Assembly: GCA_001184205.1 (NCBI GenBank)
Contig: LBMP01000001.1
Coordinates: forward strand, 353,365-417,364
Origin: Desulfocarbo indianensis
Lineage (GTDB): Bacteria > Desulfobacterota > Desulfarculia > Desulfarculales > Desulfarculaceae
Direction: 5' to 3'
Length of the DNA stretch: 64,000 nucleotides
Shown here: positions 17,836 through 26,250 of the stretch, in pieces
Layout of the letters: the number at the start of each line of letters is the position of its first letter
Position numbering within the stretch: position 1 is the stretch's first letter
Notes under the pieces: generated by a model
What the model was told of the DNA's origin: nothing
Database searches by the model: none
What the model saw: only the letters and a program-made list of their open reading frames with translations
Program-made: the position numbers and the translations under genes

Positions 17836-18209
17836 GATAACATTCTCCTTTGATAGAATTTTAAAGTTCTGGTTATCCACCAGCAGCCTTTGATGCCCTT
17901 ATCAGACTTCATGGAGTGAAATGCCTGGTGTCCCTCTCCTGGTGTCGGTGATATCAACGCCGTTAAATGGAACGCCGCCCCGCTTATATTGGGAGGCGTT
18001 CAGCCTTTTAAGGAATTGATATTCAATGCAACGGCGATGCCATCCCCAGCGGGATATTTGGGTGTGACTCTCAGGAAGCGAAGCAATGATAATTGCTTGC
18101 GATAAAAGCGATAAGCAGAAGAATCTTCCGGTGATACATATTGAGATCGTTTATGAATAACGAGATATAATCATTTAAATCTTGCCGAGCTATATATAAC
18201 GGCAAAGCC

Positions 18210-18249
18210 AAAAAAGATGCATGCAGCATAATGGCTGCGCATCTTTTTT
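18210..18249 (-). terminator. Terminator-like hairpin downstream of threonine synthase
   Basis: An A-tract plus GATGC pairs with GCATC plus a T-tract (11-bp outer stem), with an inner GCAGC/GCTGC stem and an ATAATG loop. Both strands end in a T-run. On the minus strand it lies about 140 bp after the threonine synthase stop. Confidence 0.75.
18216..18240 (+). repeat. Dispersed 25-bp motif, copy A
   Basis: The copy carries GCATGCAGCA, then TA, AATG-like bases and a closing GCGC in the same register as copies at 20238, 37326 and 63231. Here it is built into a terminator-like hairpin. Confidence 0.5.
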
Positions 18250-18387
18250 GTTTTTAACTATGTCTAAATGATCAACTAAATAATATTCTTCAGGCTCTTT
18301 TTTACCACTATTGCGTTGGTCGGCCGGCCCGCAAGGCTGACAAATCCAATCCATCGCCACAGCCGGCAAACCTGGGGAGGGTGGCGG

Positions 18388-19881
18388 TTAAAGCTCCAGC
18401 CTTTTGGCTATGTCCAGGGCCGTAAGCCGCACGAATTCATCCATTTCCTCCCCCTCCAGCGGCCGGCCGGGTTCGGGGAGGCGCTCCAGGCCCTGGGCCC
18501 GCACCAATTGGGGCGAGTTGACCAGATCCGGCCGGGGTCTGACGCCGAATTCCGGCGGGAAGCTGTCCTCGAAGTACATCTGCTGGAAGCCGATGAATTT
18601 CAGGTGATGGGCCGTGGCGTCCAGCACCGCGAATTCATCCTTTGCCAAGAGGCCCTGTTCCCGGGCCCGGACCAGGCCGGCCAGGGACTCGCCGCCCTGG
18701 GTGCAGATTATGTGGCCGTGGCGGTTGGCCAACAGCATGTGGTCCATTATCTCCTGCTCGCTGACCTGCACCACGGCAAAGGAAGCCGGGCCGGCGGCGA
18801 GCTGGTAGCGTCTGGCCAGCTCTCGCACGCGGGGCATGGATACCGGATTGCCGATCATGGCCGCCTGGGCGGCCGAGGGCTGCACCGCCACCGGCCGCCA
18901 CTTGCGTTTGGCCGCGTCCGGTTGGTTGTAGTATTGAAAAACCGGGTCCGCGTGATGGCTCTGCACCCCGATGATCCTGGGCAGGCTGGTTATGATGCCC
19001 AGGCGATGCAGCTTGAGGAAGCCGGACATGATGGCCGAGACGTTGCCCGCGTTTCCAATGGGCATGAACACCGCGCAGCCGGTCAGATCGTAATCAAGGT
19101 CCTGGGCTATCTCGTAGGAATAGGATTCCTGCCCCAGGATGCGCCAGGCGTTTTTGGAGTTCAGGAGCGCCACCGGCCAGTTTTCGGAAAGATGCTCCAC
19201 CACTTTCATGCAATCGTCGAACACCCCAGGCACCTCGAACACCTGGGCCCCGGAGCCCAGAGGCTGGGCCAATTGCTGGGCCGTGACCTTGCCGTGGGGC
19301 AGCAGCACGGCGGATTTGACCCTGGCATCCAGGTAGGAGGCGTACAGCGCGGCCGAGGCCGAGGTATCGCCGGTGGAGGCGCACACGCTCAAGATGCGCT
19401 CGACCCCCTGGTGCTTGATCAAATAGTTTATGTAGCTCATGGCCGCGGCCATTCCCCGGTCCTTGAAGGAGGCGGAGGGATTCTGGCCGTCGTTCTTGAA
19501 CATGAAGGGAAAGCCGATCTGGCCGGTCAGGCGGGGCTCGGCCTCCACCAGGGGGGTGTGGCCCTCGCCCAGGTAGATCACCGAATCCAGGGGGATCACG
19601 GGCGCGATCAGTTCGCTGTAGCGGAAAACGCCTTTCAAGGCGGGCAGGTTTAGCATGCGCCGCAGATCGAAGCGCCGCCGCCAGTCAACTGGAGAAGTTG
19701 CGGCGTGGCGGTCGAAATCCTGGTCCTCGATCAAAAGCACCTGGCCGCAGTTGGGGCAGGTGTAAAGCAACTCGTCTATGCCGTGCAGGCTGGAGCAACC
19801 CAGGCATTGGTAGCGCAGATCGCCCTGGGTTTGGGGCATGACCAGCGCACGGTCTTCCGGAGAAAAGTCTGGCAAGCGCAT
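18388..19881 (-). CDS. thrC: Threonine synthase
   Basis: This is a 497-residue PLP enzyme of fold type II that converts O-phosphohomoserine to threonine. It has an N-terminal zinc-ribbon-like segment (CLGCSSLHGIDELLYTCPNC, about residues 25-44), the PLP-lysine motif NPSASFKDRGM (about 140), and a threonine-synthase-like C-terminal half (HLLANRHGHIICTQGGESLAG). The frame extends upstream to 20103, but the extra 74 codons are low-complexity. The ATG at 19881 begins the conserved part, although its ribosome-binding site is weak. It is monocistronic. Confidence 0.93.
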   Translation of the reverse strand: MRLPDFSPEDRALVMPQTQGDLRYQCLGCSSLHGIDELLYTCPNCGQVLLIEDQDFDRHAATSPVDWRRRFDLRRMLNLPALKGVFRYSELIAPVIPLDSVIYLGEGHTPLVEAEPRLTGQIGFPFMFKNDGQNPSASFKDRGMAAAMSYINYLIKHQGVERILSVCASTGDTSASAALYASYLDARVKSAVLLPHGKVTAQQLAQPLGSGAQVFEVPGVFDDCMKVVEHLSENWPVALLNSKNAWRILGQESYSYEIAQDLDYDLTGCAVFMPIGNAGNVSAIMSGFLKLHRLGIITSLPRIIGVQSHHADPVFQYYNQPDAAKRKWRPVAVQPSAAQAAMIGNPVSMPRVRELARRYQLAAGPASFAVVQVSEQEIMDHMLLANRHGHIICTQGGESLAGLVRAREQGLLAKDEFAVLDATAHHLKFIGFQQMYFEDSFPPEFGVRPRPDLVNSPQLVRAQGLERLPEPGRPLEGEEMDEFVRLTALDIAKRLEL

Positions 19882-20616
19882 GTTCAGCGAGCACCCCTTC
19901 TCCAGCGCTTCCGCCGGCGGCGGCCCAGGATTCCACGCCGGGCCGCCCCAGGGGCGTTGCTGGAAAATGATTAAGTTGGGTTTCTCAATGCAAAAAGCCA
20001 GCCGAAGCGCTCCGGGGCAACATCCGCTCCCGGCCGCGGACCCGGCGGGCAGGCTTCCGGCTCGGCATGGGCGCGCCTTGCCAGGGCCGCCTTCGCTAAC
20101 CAACTATTAATTATGATCATTCCCCATGGAGCCGCCCGGTGAAGAGTCGGTTAGCCCGCAACCGCCGATTTTGGTTCCTGGCGGAGCGGCGGCTTGGTCA
20201 TTGCGCCCCTGCCCCAAGGGGGCTACGCAGCCGCCATGCTGCTTGCAGCAAAAATGCGTCGCTTTAGCCGGCAAATCCAAGCCGCGCCGGACAGGCTTCC
20301 CAGGCGGGCCAGCCGAGCCAACTGGCTATAATAACTGCCCAATGTCTGCCAAGGGTAGAAAGCGGGGGCCCGGACTATCGCGCCGGTATGATCATTGCTT
20401 TACTTAGCCAGCGGCATCATGCACTGAGCGCAGACAACCGGCTTGTCGCATAGGGGAATTCCATTGGGCGGGAGCGGCTCAGAACAGTTAAACGCAGCCC
20501 AACGCCTTTGATGCCTGCCCTGGACTCATTAAATCTTCCACGGTTACGGTCCAAGACACCCTTGAGTTGATCCACAGCCGCTCGCCGCCCTATTTCTTAA
20601 AGGCCTGGGAAGCGAA
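19882..20616. other. Divergent intergenic region
   Basis: This region lies between the starts of thrC (minus) and the HAD gene (plus). There is no convincing gene; the open frame at 20126-20407 has neither a ribosome-binding site nor family-like sequence. It contains motif copy D inside a larger hairpin: TGCTGC/GCAGCA inner stem and GGCTA/TAGCC outer pairing at about 20220-20268. Confidence 0.55.
20238..20262 (+). repeat. Dispersed 25-bp motif, copy D
   Basis: It reads GCTGCTTGCAGCA followed by two variable bases, AATG and a terminal CGC. It aligns without gaps to the other three copies. Confidence 0.45.
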
Positions 20617-21405
20617 ATGAACCAGTTGGAAACCATAAGAGCCAAAAAAGGTTTCATCTGCGACATGGACGGGGTGATTTATCACGGCAGGAATTTGCTG
20701 CCCGGGGCCAAGGAATTCGTCAACTGGCTGCAACAGGAGAAAAAGCAGTATTTGTTTCTGACCAACAACAGCCAGATCACCCGCGAAGAGCTGTCCCGAC
20801 GGCTGCAGCGCATGGGGCTCGAGGTGGACCCCCTGCACTTCTATACCGCCGCCCTTTCCACTGCCAGCTTCCTGTACTCGCAGCAGCCCGGCGCTTCGGT
20901 ATACGTGATCGGCGACGCGGGGCTCAGCAACGCGCTCTATGGAGCCGGCTTCGTCATGAACGACCTGGACCCCGACTTCGTGGTGCTGGGGGAGACCCGC
21001 TCCTATTCTTACGAGAAAGTGGAAAAGGCCATAAACCTGGTGCGGGCCGGCGCGCGGCTCATCGCCACCAATCCGGACCTGGCCGGCCCCCACGAGGGCG
21101 GCCTGTTCCCCGGCTGCGGGGCCCTGGCCGCGCCTATAGAACTGGCCAGCGGACGCAAGGCCTATTTCCTGGGCAAGCCCAATCCCTTGATGATACGGCA
21201 TGCCCTGCTTTGCCTGGAGTGCCCCCGGGAGGAGGCGGTCTTCATCGGCGACCAGATGGACACCGACATAATCGCCGGCGTCAATTCCGACATCGACACC
21301 ATATTGGTGCTTAGCGGCATCACCGCCCGCGAGGATCTGGCCCGCTTCGCCTACCGGCCCAAGTACGTCTTGGGCGGGGTGGGCGAGATAGCTCCCGGCG
21401 CTTAA
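20617..21405 (+). CDS. HAD-IIA family phosphatase (NagD-like)
   Basis: This 262-residue haloacid-dehalogenase-superfamily hydrolase is of subfamily IIA. Motif I is ICDMDGVIYHG (residues about 14-24), with the nucleophile Asp and acid/base Asp. Motif II is FLTNNSQ. The motif III Lys is in YFLGKPNP, and motif IV is FIGDQMDTDIIAG. The C2 cap lies between motifs II and III. Relatives dephosphorylate small phosphates such as p-nitrophenyl phosphate, nucleotides or 2-phosphoglycolate; the natural substrate cannot be named. It is followed after 17 bp by a gamma-carbonic-anhydrase-like gene, probably in one transcript. Confidence 0.9.
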   Translation: MNQLETIRAKKGFICDMDGVIYHGRNLLPGAKEFVNWLQQEKKQYLFLTNNSQITREELSRRLQRMGLEVDPLHFYTAALSTASFLYSQQPGASVYVIGDAGLSNALYGAGFVMNDLDPDFVVLGETRSYSYEKVEKAINLVRAGARLIATNPDLAGPHEGGLFPGCGALAAPIELASGRKAYFLGKPNPLMIRHALLCLECPREEAVFIGDQMDTDIIAGVNSDIDTILVLSGITAREDLARFAYRPKYVLGGVGEIAPGA

Positions 21406-21422
21406 CCCCCGGACTAGCCATT

Positions 21423-21959
21423 ATGCTCTATCAATTCGAAGGCAGGTTTCCCCAGGTGAGCCCGGAGGCGTTCGTGCACCCCCAGGCCGTGCTCATAGGC
21501 CAGGTGGCCGTGGCGGCCAATTGCTACGTGGGGGCCGGGGCCGTGCTGCGGGGGGACATCGGCGCGGTGCTGGTGGGGCCGGGCTCCAACGTGCAGGAAA
21601 ACTGCGTGCTGCACACCCTGCCCCAGCGCGAGGTGCGCCTGCACCAGGACACCCACGTGGGCCACGGCTGCATCTTGCACGGCTGCGAACTGCTGCCCGA
21701 GGTGCTGGTGGGCATGGGCTCGGTTATCAGCGACGGGGTGAAGGTCAACTCCCGCTGCCTGATCGGCTCGGGCAGCCTGCTCCTGGCCAATGTGGAAATC
21801 CCCTCGGACAGCGTGGTGACCGGCCGGCCCGCCAAGGTGGTCAAGGCCCTCAGCCCCGGGCAGCTGGAACAGCTGCGCTGGTCGCGCTCGGTGTATCAGG
21901 ACCTGGCGCGCCGCTACCTGCGCTCCTTTTGCGAGATTCCGCCGCAGACCGCCGGCTAG
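21423..21959 (+). CDS. Gamma-carbonic-anhydrase-like hexapeptide-repeat protein
   Basis: This 178-residue left-handed beta-helix protein belongs to the YrdA/CaiE/PaaY group. Hexapeptide repeats run from about residue 15 to 140. Potential metal ligands are the His in NCVLHTLP and the pair in HVGHGCILHGC, the positions used by gamma-class carbonic anhydrases. The C-terminal helix (VYQDLARRYLRSF) is typical. Whether it hydrates CO2 or has a thioesterase or other role is not decided by sequence. It is probably cotranscribed with the HAD gene upstream. Confidence 0.85.
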   Translation: MLYQFEGRFPQVSPEAFVHPQAVLIGQVAVAANCYVGAGAVLRGDIGAVLVGPGSNVQENCVLHTLPQREVRLHQDTHVGHGCILHGCELLPEVLVGMGSVISDGVKVNSRCLIGSGSLLLANVEIPSDSVVTGRPAKVVKALSPGQLEQLRWSRSVYQDLARRYLRSFCEIPPQTAG

Positions 21960-22084
21960 GAAACCCAAGGAAGCCAGCGCTGCCTGATCCGGCTCGCGCC
22001 CGGCCGATGCCCGCCGGGCCGGCGGACTTGGCTGAGGTCAGCGGTGGGCGTTACCGACCCGCGGGGCCGGGGCGCGCCGGCGTT

Positions 22085-23494
22085 TCATTCCGGAGTTTTA
22101 TTCAGGCCGTATTTGCGCAGAAGCCTTTGCAGGCTGCTGCGGTGCATGCCTATGCTGCGGGCGCTCTTGGCGATGTTCCAGTTGTGCAGCTCCAGCAATT
22201 GGCCAAGATAATTAAACTCGAAGCTGGCTATCACCTCTTTCTTGGCCGCGCGGAAATCAGGCAGCTCTTCCTGGCGTTTCTCCGTCAACTGTTGCTCTCT
22301 GCTGTCCAAAAGGCTGGCGCTCCTCACCGTCTTCACCTGGTCCAGCAGGTGCTCCTCGCGCAGGGCGTTGCCCGTGCAGGTGATGATTCCGTGCTCGATG
22401 ACGTTTTTAAGCTCGCGGATGTTACCGGGCCAATCGTGGCTCACCAAGAGCTTGACGGCGTCCTGGGAAATCTTGGTCACGTTGCGGCCGATCTTCTTGT
22501 TGACCAGCTGGATGAAATGCTCCACCAGGGGAATGATGTCCTCCTTGCGCTCGCGCAGGGGCGGCAGGGTGATGGGCACCACGTTGAGGCGGTAAAAAAG
22601 GTCGCTGCGGAACTTGCCCTCCTTGACGAATTCCTTCAGGTTGCGGTTGGTGGCCGCCACGATGCGCACGTCGGTGGCCCGGTAATGCTCCGAGCCGATG
22701 CGCCGGAACTCGCGGGAGTCCAGCACCCGCAGAATTTTGGCCTGCAGGGTGATCTGCAGCTCGCCGATCTCGTCCAGGAACACGGTGCCGCCGCTGGCCA
22801 CGTCGAACAGCCCCCGCTTCATGCGGGTCGCGCCGGTGAAGGCCCCCTTTTCATGGCCGAACAGCTCGCTCTCCAGAAGGTTTTCCGGCAGCGCCGTGCA
22901 ATCGATGGTCACGAAGGGCTCGCCGGCCCGCTGGCTGTGCTTGTGGATAAGAGAGGCGATGAGCTCCTTGCCGGTTCCGGTCTCCCCATAGATCATCACC
23001 GTGGAGGGAGTGGCCGCCACCTGGCGGACGTATTCCAGGATGTCGTCCATCTTCTTGCTGCGGGTTATGAGCTCGCCCATCTGGGTGCCGGAGATCTGGT
23101 GCTCCAGGGCCTGGATGCGGTCCTGCAGCCCCAGGAACATCAGCGCCTTCTTGATGACGATCTTGATGTCCTCCGCCTCGAAGGGTTTGGTGATGTAATC
23201 GAAAGCGCCCATTTTTATGGCGGTGACCGCGCTGTGGATGTCGCCGTAGGCCGTGATGATGATCACCGCCGCCTGGATGTCTATGTTCTTTATGGTCTCC
23301 AGCATCTCCAGGCCGGAGATGTCCGGCAGGTTCAAGTCCAAGAGGACCACGTCCACGTGGTTTTCCATCAGGTACTTGAGACCCTCTTTGCCGTAGCGGG
23401 CGGTCATGGTCTCATAGCCGCTCTTGGCCAACGAATAGCCCAGGTATTGTCTTATGTTGTCTTCATCGTCGATAATCAGGACGCTGCTCTTCAT
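22085..23494 (-). CDS. Sigma54-dependent response regulator (NtrC family)
   Basis: This is a 469-residue activator with three domains. Receiver, residues 1-120: acidic pocket IIDDED and phospho-acceptor Asp53 in LLDLNLPD. AAA+ sigma54-interaction domain, about 145-375: Walker A GETGTGKELIA, the sigma54-contact loop GAFTGA, Walker B FLDEIGE. Fis-type helix-turn-helix at the end: NIAKSARSIGMHRSSLQRLL. The ATG at 23494 has AAAGGA upstream; the longer frame to 23578 is not needed. The kinase gene lies upstream in the same direction (229 bp gap). With a sigma54 promoter at the head of the nearby catabolic cluster, it is the natural candidate regulator of that cluster. Confidence 0.95.
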   Translation of the reverse strand: MKSSVLIIDDEDNIRQYLGYSLAKSGYETMTARYGKEGLKYLMENHVDVVLLDLNLPDISGLEMLETIKNIDIQAAVIIITAYGDIHSAVTAIKMGAFDYITKPFEAEDIKIVIKKALMFLGLQDRIQALEHQISGTQMGELITRSKKMDDILEYVRQVAATPSTVMIYGETGTGKELIASLIHKHSQRAGEPFVTIDCTALPENLLESELFGHEKGAFTGATRMKRGLFDVASGGTVFLDEIGELQITLQAKILRVLDSREFRRIGSEHYRATDVRIVAATNRNLKEFVKEGKFRSDLFYRLNVVPITLPPLRERKEDIIPLVEHFIQLVNKKIGRNVTKISQDAVKLLVSHDWPGNIRELKNVIEHGIITCTGNALREEHLLDQVKTVRSASLLDSREQQLTEKRQEELPDFRAAKKEVIASFEFNYLGQLLELHNWNIAKSARSIGMHRSSLQRLLRKYGLNKTPE

Positions 23495-23723
23495 TACGCA
23501 TTCCTTTATGGCTTGTACATTCACTGACGTTCCGAGCGTCCAGCTCAAGTCGGGGCGTGCCTGGTTATTCGTCACCATTCCCGCCGCGCTCCACCTTGGT
23601 CAAAAGCCTACACAAAAAACCCTTTTTTGACTCTCATTTCATGGCGGGCCCGTGGCTAAAACCTGGGCGGCGATTGCCAGCCGCCCGACCCGGGTTCGCA
23701 AACGGCCGGAGCCCGCCCCGCTC

Positions 23724-24833
23724 TCATCTATCCGGGCTGGGCGGCAGCATGGGGATGCCGATCTCCACTATGGCGCCCCTGCCCGCCTCCCCCCGCACCT
23801 CGATCTTCCCGTTATGGGCCTTGAGGATTTCCCGACAGATGGACAGCCCCAGGCCGGTGCCCTTGGGCTTGGAGCTGAAATAGGGCGTGAAGACGTAGCC
23901 GCCCATCTCCGGGTCCAGGCCGTGGCCGGTGTCCTCCACCCGTATCCACAGGCTTTGGCAACTGGCGGGCGCGTTGGGGTCGTAGGGGCCGATGAAGGTG
24001 GTCACGGTGATGGCCCCCTCTTCGGTGATGGCGTCGATGGAGTTGAGAAAAATGTTCAAGAGCGCCTGATATATCTCGTCGCGGTCGATGAACACGTAGC
24101 GGTCGTCCAGGGCCAGGTTGTAGTTGACGGCAATGCTCTTGTTGGCGATCTGCCTGGTCAGGTTGGCCATGATGTCCTTCAGGATGTCTTCCAGAACCGC
24201 TATGTTCTCTTTTTTGAGATTGGGGAGCCCGCGGCGGCTGCGCAAAATGGAGTTCACGGTTTTCTTGATGCGCTCCAGGTCCTTCATCACGTTGTCCAGG
24301 ACCTGGATGTTCTCCGGCAATTGCAGGCTGTCGTACAAGGTGGCCAAGCCCAGCTTGATGCCGGTCAGCGGGTTGCTGACCTCATGGGCCAGGGTGTAGG
24401 CCATGTCCCGGAAGGAGGAGAACTTGGCGGCGGTCACGTTGATCCGCTCCAGTTCCTTCTGATGGGTGAGGTCGTTTATCACCGACATGACGTGGGTCAG
24501 ACGGTTGTTCACGTCGAAGATGGGGATGGATTTGGCCGAGAGGTAGCGATAAACCCCATTGGGCGAGACATAGGTGAATTCGTGGGGGCAGCTTTCCTCC
24601 CCGCTTTCCGAAGTCCGCCGCAGCCGGGACACGATGGCCTTTTTATGCTTGCTGTCGAACTCGGGCAGGAACTCCATGGGCGAGCGGCCCAGGGCCTCCT
24701 CCTTTTTAATCTCGAAGACCGATTCGAAAACCTCGTTCACGAACACCGCCCTGAGTTGCAGATCATGCAGAATCACCACCGTCCCCAGGTTGTGGATGAT
24801 TCTTTCGCTGACGTGGTCGTCTATGACCTGCAT
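23724..24833 (-). CDS. PAS-domain sensor histidine kinase
   Basis: This is a 369-residue soluble kinase with no membrane segment, so it senses a cytoplasmic signal. A PAS domain (about 10-125) is followed by the dimerisation/phosphotransfer helix, with His150 in LAHEVSNPLTGI. The ATPase domain has the N-box NIFLNSIDAI, G1 DTGHGLDPE and G2 GTGLGLSICREIL. The start at 24833 is chosen because AAGGAG precedes it; a frame extension to 24995 is Ala/Lys/Pro-rich. It is the likely partner of the sigma54 response regulator just downstream. Confidence 0.93.
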   Translation of the reverse strand: MQVIDDHVSERIIHNLGTVVILHDLQLRAVFVNEVFESVFEIKKEEALGRSPMEFLPEFDSKHKKAIVSRLRRTSESGEESCPHEFTYVSPNGVYRYLSAKSIPIFDVNNRLTHVMSVINDLTHQKELERINVTAAKFSSFRDMAYTLAHEVSNPLTGIKLGLATLYDSLQLPENIQVLDNVMKDLERIKKTVNSILRSRRGLPNLKKENIAVLEDILKDIMANLTRQIANKSIAVNYNLALDDRYVFIDRDEIYQALLNIFLNSIDAITEEGAITVTTFIGPYDPNAPASCQSLWIRVEDTGHGLDPEMGGYVFTPYFSSKPKGTGLGLSICREILKAHNGKIEVRGEAGRGAIVEIGIPMLPPSPDR

Positions 24834-24998
24834 GACAACTCCTTTTCCGGCTGCTTCCGCGCCGGAAGGCCGGTCCTGGCGCGGCCAGGCGGCTTTTGCC
24901 GGCGCGGGCTTTGACGAAGCCAAACCTGATTTTTTGGCGGCCTTGACGCGCAATGAGTCCATAACCCCGTCCATTGTACTCAATCTCCCACCCAAAGA

Positions 24999-25035
24999 GC
25001 ACTACCCCAGGCCTTAGGCCGGCCTGGGGTAGTGC
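24999..25035. terminator. Long inverted repeat at the end of the catabolic cluster
   Basis: A perfect 15-bp stem (GCACTACCCCAGGCC / GGCCTGGGGTAGTGC) has a 7-base loop. It lies 25 bp past the stop of the membrane-protein gene and before the kinase gene. No strong T-run follows, so termination efficiency is uncertain, but it marks the boundary between cluster and regulators. Confidence 0.6.
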
Positions 25036-25059
25036 AAGTCATGGTCGCGGTCCTTGAAC

Positions 25060-26151
25060 CTATGCTTCTGGAGGTCGTTCCTCGGGACCGAGCGGAGGTC
25101 CGGGGATCGACCACGGGGCCCGCATGAAGAAGAACTGGTGCATCAGAAGAATCACCGCCGCCACGTGCAGGGTGAAGAAGGCCGAAAGCATGTTGATGTC
25201 AAAGGGACCTTCCGGCGCCGCGAACTTGAGCTCCACCATGCGCGCGTACACCGGCGAGAGGATTATGCGCAGCAACACGATCCAGGCCGCGGTGAGGATG
25301 ATCTCCTCCAGCAGGAAATTCAAAACCCCGCGTTTGGGCTGGACGTGTTTGGCAAAGGGGAACATCTCGAACGCCACCGCGTGCATCAAGGACCAGCCGA
25401 TCATGCTGGCCCCCACCGCGCCGAAGGAGAAGGTGGGGGAGACGCCCAGGCGCAAGCCGCCTTCCCAGCAGGCGTAGCCCAGGACGATGACCGCCACGAA
25501 GATGCACACCTGGGGCAGGGGCTTGGGCAGCTTGTAAAAGGGCCAGCCCTGCAGGCACATGGTTCCGCCGAAAACCTGCACCCAGACGATTATCCACACC
25601 ATGAGGCCGAACCAGTAGCCGGACGGGAAGACCCCGTTGGGATCGTGGGGGGTGTTGTCCAAGGGGGTGCCGGCCATGTCCACGAAGATGAACCAGACGA
25701 TCCAGGTGACCACCATGATGACCACGGTGGCGGCCGCCCAGTTGGCCACGGCGTTGGGGCTGCCGTCCTTGTTCTTGAAGGGATGCGGCCCCACTCCGTC
25801 GAAGGAGTACCACAGGGTGACGCCGAAGACGATGATGCCCAGGGACGGGTTCATGGGAACTCCCGGAAAGACCCGGCTGGTGAAAAGGTTGAGGATGACG
25901 GCGTAGGCCAGCCACACGGCGCACATCAACAGGCCGGGCAGCAGCCGGTTGTCCGGTTTCCAAAGCTTGCCCATGGGAGCGGCGAAGGGCCAGCCCAACC
26001 CGCAAACGCCGAAGGTCACCAAGCCCATGAGCAGAAAGAAGGACGGCGGCAGATAATCCTGGAAGAACCAATCCAGGGGCACGAACATCATGAACAGCCA
26101 GGCGGCGGCAACCACCAATGAAAAACGCAACAAGGCTTGCGGTAACGGCAT
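25060..26151 (-). CDS. Polytopic membrane protein of unknown function
   Basis: This 363-residue protein has about nine or ten hydrophobic helices and Trp-rich loops (for example TWIVWFIFVDMAG, WFGLMVWIIVWVQVFGG). I do not recognise a characterised family and see no ATP-binding or known carrier signature. Short conserved-looking His/Asp/Asn loops (HPFKNKDGSPNAVANW, NTPHDPNGVFPSGYW) could face one side of the membrane. The start is the ATG at 26151 behind GGAGGT. It is the last gene of the minus-strand cluster, 99 bp after the swivelling-domain subunit, so a role in substrate uptake or membrane delivery is plausible but unproven. Confidence 0.6.
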   Translation of the reverse strand: MPLPQALLRFSLVVAAAWLFMMFVPLDWFFQDYLPPSFFLLMGLVTFGVCGLGWPFAAPMGKLWKPDNRLLPGLLMCAVWLAYAVILNLFTSRVFPGVPMNPSLGIIVFGVTLWYSFDGVGPHPFKNKDGSPNAVANWAAATVVIMVVTWIVWFIFVDMAGTPLDNTPHDPNGVFPSGYWFGLMVWIIVWVQVFGGTMCLQGWPFYKLPKPLPQVCIFVAVIVLGYACWEGGLRLGVSPTFSFGAVGASMIGWSLMHAVAFEMFPFAKHVQPKRGVLNFLLEEIILTAAWIVLLRIILSPVYARMVELKFAAPEGPFDINMLSAFFTLHVAAVILLMHQFFFMRAPWSIPGPPLGPEERPPEA

Positions 26152-26197
26152 ATGTACCTCCCTCTCTGTCGTCATAACCGGGTCAGTCCGCAGCGGC

Positions 26198-26237
26198 GCC
26201 CTCTCCGCCGGCCCTGTGGCGGGCGCGGGGAGAGGGC
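26198..26237 (-). terminator. Hairpin between the last two cluster genes
   Basis: GCCCTCTCC (26198-26206) pairs with GGAGAGGGC (26229-26237), with a further CGCC/GGCG inner pairing. It lies in the 99-bp gap and could attenuate read-through into the membrane-protein gene or protect the upstream mRNA. There is no T-run. Confidence 0.4.
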
Positions 26238-26250
26238 CGGGCGCCTCTCT

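Larger units (their letters stand above)
17836..18387. other. AT-rich intergenic region
   Basis: There is no credible gene. It holds a bidirectional terminator-like hairpin at 18210-18249, which overlaps the first copy of the dispersed 25-bp motif, and upstream sequence of the solute-binding protein gene. Base composition is clearly more AT-rich than the flanking genes. Confidence 0.6.

Noticed and set aside
18316-19653. 445-codon plus-strand frame opposite threonine synthase
   Set aside because: Shadow of thrC; no recognisable domain.
20126-20407. 93-codon plus-strand frame between thrC and the HAD gene
   Set aside because: Low-complexity Pro/Gly/Lys composition and no start signal; it overlaps hairpin structures.
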